A stretch of 13,708 nucleotides of DNA from Arenicellales bacterium (GTDB lineage Bacteria > Pseudomonadota > Gammaproteobacteria > Arenicellales > UBA868). The stretch lies in assembly GCA_028825345.1 (NCBI GenBank), contig JAPKAJ010000036.1, positions 1 through 13,708 on the forward strand, read 5' to 3'. The position numbers and the translations under genes were made by a program. Of the stretch, positions 1-5,763 are shown in pieces (the first letter of the stretch is position 1; each line of letters starts with the position of its first letter). Below the pieces are notes generated by a model. That model ran no database searches. It was not told the origin of the DNA and saw only the letters and a list, made by a program, of their open reading frames with translations.

Positions 1-296
1 TCAGTGCAGGCTCGCCGCAGTCCTCCATTCATCTTCCAGCCGGTTGCGAGCCCGGTCTGAACTTCAAGTTGGTTATACAACGTAATCGAGTGGCCCAGCA
101 ATTGAGTGATCCCGGCCTGACTGCGCAACTGACCGACAAGGCCAGCTGCATGCCAGGTGCTGCCGCTGGTCAACTGATTACGCTCAAGCAACAGCACGTC
201 CTTGTAGCCCATTTGGGCGAGATGATAGGCGGTGGAGCAGCCGACAATGCCGCCGCCGACCACAATGGCTCGGGTGTGCCTAGGTAATTGACTCAT
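1..296 (-). CDS. FAD-dependent oxidoreductase, dimethylglycine/sarcosine dehydrogenase-like (N-terminal part, runs off window)
   Basis: Only the first 98 codons are in the window; the gene continues beyond base 1. Translation from the ATG at 294-296 starts MSQLPRHTRAIVVGGGIVG, a classical FAD dinucleotide-binding fold: a beta strand, GGGIVG at about residues 14-19, then STAYHLAQMG and an acidic strand end (LLLER). It is followed by LTSGSTWHAAGLVGQLR, typical of the flavin-attachment region of dimethylglycine, sarcosine and related N-methyl amine dehydrogenases. Those enzymes oxidise N-methyl groups, often passing the one-carbon unit to tetrahydrofolate through a C-terminal GcvT-like domain; whether that domain is present cannot be seen. 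The gene starts 64 bp after the phosphotransferase on the same strand, so co-transcription is likely. No good Shine-Dalgarno precedes the ATG. The exact substrate is unknown. Confidence 0.8.
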   Translation of the reverse strand, partial: MSQLPRHTRAIVVGGGIVGCSTAYHLAQMGYKDVLLLERNQLTSGSTWHAAGLVGQLRSQAGITQLLGHSITLYNQLEVQTGLATGWKMNGGLRRACT

Positions 297-360
297 ATCA
301 ATAAGTGTTGATGCTGTATGTCCCGCAGCAGATGGGGTGCGTTCGGATCAGCGTTGTGTA

Positions 361-1242
361 TTAGTGATGTATCTCAAAGGCAGCCCATTGTGCGGTAAAG
401 CGCTCCAGGTTCTCGTCGGTGTACTGGATAAAATCAAAATCAATAGTCGAGTGAATTTCCGACACCATGCTCCACAGGCTCTCACGTAATAAGGAAGCGC
501 ACTTCATGGCTTCATAGGCGCGGCGAATCTCTGAGGGCACCTTTGAGTTGAAATAGTGGTTAAGAAGCCAGTCTTCCTGCTCTGGGGGCAGGGCATTGTT
601 GGATGCAAGGTTCGCCAGATCAAACAGCGGACTGTTAAAGCCAGCATAATCCCAGTCCACCAGCCAAAGCCTTTGACCATCGTCCAGAAAATTGGCTGGC
701 AGCAAATCGTTGTGGCCGTAAACCAGGTTCACAGGGCCCACAGTCTTTTCCAACTGCTGGCTTTTATCGAGCAGGGAAGGCAATTGACCTATCATGCGGC
801 TTTTGCCTTCCACCAGCGTGGCTGCGTAATCACGAATGACATGAAACACCCAGAAGATAAGCGCTGGTCCGCGCATGCTTTGCGCCATTTCCTGGTGACA
901 AGTACGCAACATGGGCACGATTCGCTCGAGCTGGTGCTGCTGCCTGACGTCTTCGTCACTTAAGGTTTTGCCTTCGATAAAATCCAGAACCAGGATGCCT
1001 GGCACCCAGTGCAGTACCTGCGGAGACAGACCCACCCGAGAGGCCGCCCGGCTCGCTTGCAGTTCATTGAACCGCATGACTCCGTGCAGCGGTATATCGT
1101 TGCCGACGCGTACAAAGTATTTGCGTTCCTGATCAGCGACCGCAAAATTCTGGTTGGTGATGCCGCCGCTGACCGGCTCGAGAGATATTTCCCCTTTCCA
1201 GTAGTCAAGGTTCCTTATTGCTTTTGTAGGGTCGCGGCTCAT
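361..1242 (-). CDS. Choline kinase / aminoglycoside phosphotransferase-fold small-molecule kinase
   Basis: A 293-residue protein with the APH/choline-kinase fold. The nucleotide-binding loop is SGGITNQNF at about residues 25-33. The catalytic loop is HNDLLPANF (177-185), matching HxDxxxxN, and the metal-binding segment is LVDWDYAG (194-201), with the WDYA signature usual in LicA/choline kinase-like proteins. FDLANLASNN follows, also typical. Such enzymes phosphorylate choline, ethanolamine, thiamine or related amino alcohols; the substrate here cannot be read from sequence. The ATG at 1240-1242 gives a normal length for the family. Its downstream neighbour on the same strand is an N-methyl amine dehydrogenase-like flavoprotein, suggesting a role in methylamine, choline or betaine metabolism, but that is inference. 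Confidence 0.8.
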   Translation of the reverse strand: MSRDPTKAIRNLDYWKGEISLEPVSGGITNQNFAVADQERKYFVRVGNDIPLHGVMRFNELQASRAASRVGLSPQVLHWVPGILVLDFIEGKTLSDEDVRQQHQLERIVPMLRTCHQEMAQSMRGPALIFWVFHVIRDYAATLVEGKSRMIGQLPSLLDKSQQLEKTVGPVNLVYGHNDLLPANFLDDGQRLWLVDWDYAGFNSPLFDLANLASNNALPPEQEDWLLNHYFNSKVPSEIRRAYEAMKCASLLRESLWSMVSEIHSTIDFDFIQYTDENLERFTAQWAAFEIHH

Positions 1243-1346
1243 GTGTATCGTCTTGTTTTTAGAGGTTTAGGCTGGAAGTTCGAGTTTTTATGAAACTGCC
1301 AGTTGCTGATTTCAAACTAAGCTCGACGGAGTGTGGAGGAGTTTAC

Positions 1347-2276
1347 TTACTGAGCGAGAGTCTGATCTGGTTGAACGGTGTTGGGTAGCACTTTGCATAT
1401 TATCCGAGCCAACAGGGTCAAAGCGCCCTCGCGCGGAAAACTGGTGCGGTATACCAGGCGGATCTGACGTACTGCATCCGCGATGCTGGCCTGTCGCAGT
1501 ATGACCCGGTCGGTCGCAAGTCGACCGCCATGTACCGAAAGCGCAGGTACCAGCGTAACGCCCAAGCCCATACCGACCAATTGCACCAGGGTTTCCAGAC
1601 TGGATGCATTGAGGCCGGGCATCCCACCGGCGTCGGAGCGCTGATTGATTCGGCACGCTGCCATGACCTGGTCGGAAAGGCAGTGCTCTTGAGAAAGCAG
1701 CAGCACATTTTCTTTTCTGAGATCATTAAGCGTGATCTCGTCCTTTGTGTACAGATGGTGATCGCGTGGGTGTGCGAGCCAGAACGGTTCTCGAAAGAGT
1801 GGCATCTCGGTGAGGTTGCCCGCAGTGGGCGAGGTTGCGAGCAGGATTGCATCCAGCTGGTGGTCCTGGAGTTTTTGCAACAGCTGTTCGGTTGTGGCCT
1901 CAGTCAGTTCCAGCGAAAGTTCCGGGTGCTGCTGCTGTAGCTCGAGCATAAAAAGTGGCACCAGGTACGGGCTGAGGGTGTGGATGGCGCCCACCCGCAA
2001 AGGACCGGTCAGTGGATCGGTTTCTGAATGACCCAGGCTGCGGATCGTGTCGGCTTGCTCAAGAATTTGACGGGCATGGATAGTGATCTGTTGGCCGATG
2101 GGCGTGATGTGCACACTGCGGTTGGTGCGTTCAAACAGGACTACCCCGAGCTCCTGCTCGAGTTTATGGATTTGCCCAGACAAAGTTGGCTGGCTGACAA
2201 AACAACGCTGTGCCGCCCGCCCAAAGTGCAAAGTTTCGCTGAGGGCAATCAGGTACTTAAGGTCCTTGAGGTTCAT
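1347..2276 (-). CDS. oxyR: OxyR, LysR-family hydrogen peroxide sensor and transcription regulator
   Basis: LysR-type regulator with an N-terminal winged helix-turn-helix (LKYLIALSETLHFGRAAQ, then VSQPTLSGQIHKLEQELG) and a C-terminal effector domain. The decisive feature is EHCLSDQVMAAC: two cysteines nine residues apart, at positions 199 and 208 when counted from the chosen start. These are exactly the positions and spacing of the E. coli OxyR redox pair that forms a disulfide on reaction with H2O2. The start is the ATG at 2274-2276 (MNLKDLKYL, aligned with E. coli MNIRDLEYL) rather than the in-frame TTG six bases upstream. It is divergent from a rubrerythrin gene, and the shared region carries OxyR-like half-sites. 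OxyR activates peroxide-defence genes and normally represses itself. About 310 residues, the usual size. Confidence 0.95.
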   Translation of the reverse strand: MNLKDLKYLIALSETLHFGRAAQRCFVSQPTLSGQIHKLEQELGVVLFERTNRSVHITPIGQQITIHARQILEQADTIRSLGHSETDPLTGPLRVGAIHTLSPYLVPLFMLELQQQHPELSLELTEATTEQLLQKLQDHQLDAILLATSPTAGNLTEMPLFREPFWLAHPRDHHLYTKDEITLNDLRKENVLLLSQEHCLSDQVMAACRINQRSDAGGMPGLNASSLETLVQLVGMGLGVTLVPALSVHGGRLATDRVILRQASIADAVRQIRLVYRTSFPREGALTLLARIICKVLPNTVQPDQTLAQ

Positions 2277-2284
2277 TCCCAATA

Positions 2285-2321
2285 ATAGGTTATAACGATC
2301 AAAACAATAATAACAAACGAT
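2285..2321. promoter_or_regulatory. Probable OxyR tetramer operator between oxyR and rubrerythrin
   Basis: The published E. coli consensus half-site is ATAGntnnnanCTAT, used twice with a 22-bp repeat. Bases 2285-2299 read ATAGGTTATAACGAT, which fits with one mismatch (G for T at 2297). Exactly 22 bases later, 2307-2321 reads ATAATAACAAACGAT, a weaker copy with three mismatches, including the same CGAT end. Seven bases separate the two. The right edge abuts the predicted rubrerythrin -35 and overlaps the predicted oxyR -10, the geometry expected for activation of one gene and autorepression of the other. Confidence 0.7.
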
Positions 2322-2325
2322 TATA
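2320..2325 (-). promoter_or_regulatory. Predicted -10 box of oxyR
   Basis: On the minus strand these bases read TATAAT, a perfect -10, about 44 bases upstream of the oxyR ATG. The matching -35 position (2343-2348, TATAGA) is poor. The box overlaps the end of the OxyR-like operator, consistent with autorepression. Confidence 0.45.
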
Positions 2326-2350
2326 CATATTGAAATAATACTTCTATATT
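2322..2350 (+). promoter_or_regulatory. Predicted promoter of the rubrerythrin operon
   Basis: A weak -35 (TATACA, 2322-2327) and a good -10 (TATATT, 2345-2350) are 17 bases apart. A poor -35 directly next to an activator site is typical of activator-dependent promoters; here the OxyR-like operator ends at base 2321. The predicted leader is about 65 nt. An alternative -35 (TTGAAA, 2330-2335) has no good -10 at the right distance. Confidence 0.5.
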
Positions 2351-2421
2351 GCTTCTGACAGCGCTTTAACAGACGCTACTAAGGAATAATTTTTACCACC
2401 GAAATTCAAACGGAGACCATT

Positions 2422-2841
2422 ATGTCCCTCAAAGACTCCCAGACTGAACAAAACCTTAAAGATGCTTTTGCCGGGGAATCCCAGGCTAACCGCCGCTATC
2501 TCTATTTTGCTGCCAAGGCAGATGTCGAGGGTTATAACGATGTGGCTGCAGTGTTTCGTTCCACCGCTGAAGGCGAAACTGGCCACGCTCACGGCCATCT
2601 CGAATATCTAGAGGAAACCGGTGACCCTGCTACCGGTCTGCCAATCGGCGGCACCGGCGATAACCTCAAGGCGGCTATCGCGGGAGAGACCCACGAGTAT
2701 ACCGACATGTATCCTGGCATGACCAAGACCGCCAGGGACGAAGGCTTTGATGAAATTGCCGATTGGTTCGAAACCTTGGGCAAGGCTGAGCGTTCCCATG
2801 CCAACCGTTTCCAAAAGGCGCTTGATTCGCTGGATAGCTGA
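2422..2841 (+). CDS. Rubrerythrin-family diiron protein lacking the rubredoxin domain
   Basis: A 139-residue ferritin-like four-helix protein. Candidate diiron ligands are E19 (AFAGES), E52 and H55 (ETGH), E89 and E92 (AGETHEY), and E123 and H126 (ERSH), giving the two ExxH pairs plus extra glutamates of the rubrerythrin family. The C-terminal rubredoxin domain with its CxxC pairs is absent and the protein has no cysteine, so electrons must come from another protein. Rubrerythrins reduce H2O2 to water. GGAG at 2412-2415 lies six bases before the ATG. The gene is divergent from oxyR and is followed after 58 bp by an iron-sulfur protein gene. The context implies peroxide-inducible peroxide reduction in the cytoplasm, with the neighbour as a plausible electron donor. 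Confidence 0.9.
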   Translation: MSLKDSQTEQNLKDAFAGESQANRRYLYFAAKADVEGYNDVAAVFRSTAEGETGHAHGHLEYLEETGDPATGLPIGGTGDNLKAAIAGETHEYTDMYPGMTKTARDEGFDEIADWFETLGKAERSHANRFQKALDSLDS

Positions 2842-2850
2842 GACCGCGAC

Positions 2851-2876
2851 GCGGGAGGTGTAAACGCACCTCCCGC
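2851..2876 (+). terminator. Strong intercistronic hairpin after rubrerythrin (attenuator-like)
   Basis: Bases 2851-2860 (GCGGGAGGTG) pair perfectly with 2867-2876 (CACCTCCCGC), giving a 10-bp GC-rich stem with a 6-base loop (TAAACG). It starts nine bases after the rubrerythrin stop. There is no clear T tract (ATGAATTTG follows), so full termination is doubtful. It more likely gives partial termination or protects the upstream mRNA, letting rubrerythrin be made in excess over the two downstream proteins. Confidence 0.65.
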
Positions 2877-2899
2877 ATGAATTTGACAAGGATGTCAGC

Positions 2900-4240
2900 A
2901 TGAGCTCTTTGCAACAAGAAGGCAGCCTGCAGGCCCCCATTCGTCATCCAATTGATTGGCGAAGTTCTGAATTCAACGACGAGGGCCAACTCTTTTTTGA
3001 ACTAGAACGGGTCTTCGATCATTGCCACGGTTGCCGTCGCTGTGTGTCGTTGTGCGACAGTTTCCCCACACTGTTTGATCTTATCGATGAGTCAAAGACG
3101 ATGGAGATCGACGGGGTCGCCAAGGACGATTACTGGAAAGTGGTCGACCAGTGCTATTTGTGCGACCTGTGTTATATGACCAAGTGTCCTTATGTGCCGC
3201 CGCACGAATGGAATATCGATTTCCCGCATCTCATGCTCCGAGCCAAAGCGGTTCGTTTTGCCAAGCAGGGCGCGCGGGTACGTGACAAGCTGTTGACCAG
3301 CACCGATGCCGTAGGAAAGGTAGCCGGTCTGCCGGGCGTGTCGATTGTGGTGAACGCAGCCAATGGCTCAAAGCCTGTCAGGAAAGCCCTTCATAAAATA
3401 GCTGGAATTCATTCTGATGCAAGAATTCCGCCTTACGAGTCGCGCCCGTTACGCAAAAGAATGGCAGGCCTTGCATCACTGGGGCCGGGCGATGCCAAGC
3501 CTGGGACAAAGACTCGCGGCAAAGTTGCTCTGTTTGCCACTTGTTATGCGAACCACAATGAGCCGGCACTGGGCGAAGACCTCGTCTGCGTGCTGGAACA
3601 TAACGGTATCCCGGTCACGATAGCGCAAAAAGAATATTGCTGTGGTATGCCAAAACTGGAACTGGGAGACCTGGCCTCGGTTCAAAAAGCGAAAGAGCAG
3701 AACATTCCCCAATTGGCTCAACTCGTAGACGAGGGGTGGGATCTCATGGCGCTGGTGCCTTCGTGTGTCTTGATGTTCAAGCAGGAACTGCCGCTGCTTT
3801 TTCCAGACGATGAGGGTGTTCGAAAAGTCGCAAATGCATTTTTCGATCCTTTTGAATACCTGATGCTGCGCTATGCACAAGGTCTTATGAACACTGAGTT
3901 CCGCCAGAGTCTGGGCCGAGTCGTTTACCACGCCTCGTGTCACCAACGGGTGCAAAATATTGGACCCAAGACCCGGGATGTGTTGAGTCTTGTGCCGGAC
4001 ACTGCGGTGACCATGATTGAGCGTTGCTCCGGGCATGACGGCACCTACGGTGTTAAGTCCGAGACTTTTGATAAGGCAATGAAAATTGCTCGACCCGTTA
4101 TCAAAGGAATACAAAAAATCAGCCCCGATCATTACGGCAGCGACTGCCCGATTGCCGGCCATCATCTGGCGAATGGCATCGGCGATGGCAGCACCCCCGA
4201 GCATCCTGTAAGCCTGCTACGCCAAGCATATGGAATCTAG
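2900..4240 (+). CDS. Two-[4Fe-4S] CCG-domain iron-sulfur protein, GlpC/heterodisulfide reductase D-like
   Basis: A 446-residue protein. An N-terminal ferredoxin-like module carries C42-x2-C45-x2-C48-x3-C52 and C85-x2-C88-x2-C91-x4-C96. Two CCG-type cysteine-rich segments follow: the first with C215, C247-C248-G and C289, the second with C347 (HASCHQR), C376 (RCSGHDG) and C416 (DCPIAGHH). This is the layout of GlpC, HdrD and LutA/GlcF-like electron carriers; no membrane segment is seen, so a soluble or peripheral protein is expected. The second segment has CSG rather than CCG. AAGGA at 2888-2892 precedes the ATG with seven-base spacing. Placed between rubrerythrin and DUF3501 genes, it probably passes electrons to rubrerythrin, which has no rubredoxin domain; that role is inference. 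Its own electron source is unknown. Confidence 0.87.
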   Translation: MSSLQQEGSLQAPIRHPIDWRSSEFNDEGQLFFELERVFDHCHGCRRCVSLCDSFPTLFDLIDESKTMEIDGVAKDDYWKVVDQCYLCDLCYMTKCPYVPPHEWNIDFPHLMLRAKAVRFAKQGARVRDKLLTSTDAVGKVAGLPGVSIVVNAANGSKPVRKALHKIAGIHSDARIPPYESRPLRKRMAGLASLGPGDAKPGTKTRGKVALFATCYANHNEPALGEDLVCVLEHNGIPVTIAQKEYCCGMPKLELGDLASVQKAKEQNIPQLAQLVDEGWDLMALVPSCVLMFKQELPLLFPDDEGVRKVANAFFDPFEYLMLRYAQGLMNTEFRQSLGRVVYHASCHQRVQNIGPKTRDVLSLVPDTAVTMIERCSGHDGTYGVKSETFDKAMKIARPVIKGIQKISPDHYGSDCPIAGHHLANGIGDGSTPEHPVSLLRQAYGI

Positions 4241-4261
4241 AATTTTTTGGCCTAAAAATAT

Positions 4262-4843
4262 ATGAAAAAGCTGACCCGTGAAGATTTGTTCTCGCTTGAA
4301 ACATACTCGATTGAGCGTGAAGATTTTCGTGCTCGTGTATTGGCCCACAAAGCCAACAGACGTGTCGCGATCGGCCCAAACGCCATGCTGTATTTTGAGG
4401 ATGCTCTGACGATGCAATACCAGGTGCAAGAAATGCTCCGCATAGAGCGCATCTTCGAGGCCCCACAGATCCAGGAAGAACTAGATTCCTACAACCCCCT
4501 GATTCCCGATGGCAGTAATCTCAAAGCGACATTCACGCTTGAGTATTCTGATGTAGACGAACGGCGCCAGGCGTTGGCACGTCTGATAGGTATTGAACGT
4601 GCGCTATGGCTACAGGCTAACGGCGAAGACCGGATTCGACCGGTTGCTAACGAAGACCTGGAGCGGGAAACCGCCGACAAGACCTCGGCTGTGCATTTTG
4701 TTCGTTTCGAATTGACACCAGCCGTAGTTCAGTCAATTAAAGGGGGCAACGATCTCTCGTTTGGGATAGACCATCCTCAGTACACTTACGACGTTACCAT
4801 CGCACCGAAGATTCGTAGTTCGCTACTTGGCGATCTTAAATAG
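4262..4843 (+). CDS. DUF3501 family protein
   Basis: A 193-residue soluble protein that I recognise as DUF3501 from MKKLTREDLFSLETY, the central YQVQEMLRIERIF, EELDSYNPLIPDG, LARLIGIERALWLQ and the KTSAVHFVRFELTP segment. No cysteine-based metal motif, signal peptide or membrane helix is present. The biochemical function is not known to me. It begins 21 bp after the iron-sulfur gene on the same strand, and no Shine-Dalgarno is visible before its ATG (the region is T/A-rich), so translation may depend on the upstream gene or be low. The grouping of rubrerythrin, CCG iron-sulfur protein and DUF3501 recurs, to my knowledge, in other proteobacteria, suggesting a shared complex or pathway. Confidence 0.88.
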   Translation: MKKLTREDLFSLETYSIEREDFRARVLAHKANRRVAIGPNAMLYFEDALTMQYQVQEMLRIERIFEAPQIQEELDSYNPLIPDGSNLKATFTLEYSDVDERRQALARLIGIERALWLQANGEDRIRPVANEDLERETADKTSAVHFVRFELTPAVVQSIKGGNDLSFGIDHPQYTYDVTIAPKIRSSLLGDLK

Positions 4844-4894
4844 TAGGCAAGGCGGGGAAACGGCCTGCACTACCCAGTCGCACCAGTCAGCCTA

Positions 4895-5697
4895 TTACCT
4901 AAGGCGGCCATAAAAAGTCCTTCTTACCGACTCAGATAGCGAAACCTCCGGTTGTGTGTTGTACGCCAGCACTGCCAGGATACGCGTAGGACCGCCCACC
5001 ACTGGCGTTACTCGGTGCATTGAGTTTCGTCCACGAAATAACACCAGCGCTGCTGCGTCTATGGCAAGGGTTTTTGAGGGGGTCTCGCCGTTCAAAACCT
5101 GCTCCGTCAGTTCGTAGTTCATTTCGCCGTTGTCGGCATTGCGCACATCCTTGACATACTCAAATGCGCCGCCGCGCTCTGGCCTTTGGATCATTAGTGT
5201 GATCGCCAATGAGGAGTTATCGAAATACCAGCCGAGTTCCTGCTCCTCGTCAGCATAGTGCAGGCTAATCGATGACAGCGGATCAGCGTATTCATAGACA
5301 CCTGCAATATCGAGTACGGCGCATAGGAAATCCTGGAACGCGGCCGCATGGTAGAGGGCGCGCAGCGCCGAGTCTTTTGGAATCTGATCGTCGCTGATAC
5401 AGCCTTTGGATGAGATGACTTATCCGGATTCGCGGATTCGCGGATGCGCCATTGGCAATTCCGAGTCACCGAGCTTAAGGTAGATGTTGCGGCTGTCTAA
5501 GGTGAAATAGGCAAGATGTTGGCGCTCAAGGCCCGCGTCCCGGATGGCGTCGATTGCACTATCCACCAGGAAGCTCTCCAGTGTTAGGGCCCCGTTGCGG
5601 TCCAGTTCAGCCTTGCATTGGGCCGAAAGCCCAGGTCCGCCAGGGGATAGCGCTTGCGATCCACAACCCCACAAAACGTTTCAGTGGTGTCGACCAT
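4895..5697 (-). pseudogene. Decayed HalD/BesD-family 2-oxoglutarate/Fe(II) oxygenase (hydroxylase or halogenase)
   Basis: Pieces of one protein lie in order on the minus strand. The N-terminus (ATG at 5695-5697) reads MVDTTETFCGVVDRKRYPLADLG. The body, in another frame, is CKAELDRNGALTLESFL to LPMAHPRIRESG, followed by an in-frame TAA at 5420-5422. The same frame then resumes as SDDQIPKDSALRALYHAAAF through ELGWYFDNSSLAITLMIQ and FRGRNSMHRVTPV to the natural stop at 4895. The N-terminal shift is explained by one missing G in the GGG at 5630-5632, since restoring it gives LADLGLSAQCKAEL. The HxD iron-ligand motif expected at WHFD reads WYFD (Tyr at 5225-5227); the distal His of MHRVTP is kept. 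Three lesions argue strongly for an inactive gene. It lies 66 bp after hutU on the same strand, so it was probably the last gene of the hut operon. Active relatives modify free amino acids. Confidence 0.8.
5426..5449. repeat. 8-bp tandem repeat at the nonsense site of the oxygenase pseudogene
   Basis: GGATTCGC occurs twice in a row (5426-5433, 5434-5441), followed by the near-copy GGATGCGC (5442-5449). On the coding strand it encodes the HPRIRES segment just before the in-frame stop. An 8-base gain would shift the frame, so replication slippage may have contributed to decay. Confidence 0.6.
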
Positions 5698-5763
5698 GGT
5701 CTTTGCCTCGAGGCCGACTGTTTAAGCCGCACGGGCCATTGCTCGACAGCCTCCGCCGACGGA

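Noticed and set aside
69..287. Plus-strand open frame at the left edge
   Set aside because: It lies opposite the FAD-binding region of the minus-strand oxidoreductase, which has the GGGIVG motif.
3476..4204. Long minus-strand open frame (242 codons) opposite the iron-sulfur protein gene
   Set aside because: It is fully antisense to a gene with clear cysteine motifs on the plus strand and shows no family features of its own.
4844..4894. Possible terminator between the convergent DUF3501 gene and oxygenase remnant
   Set aside because: I found only short imperfect pairings and no T tract on either strand.
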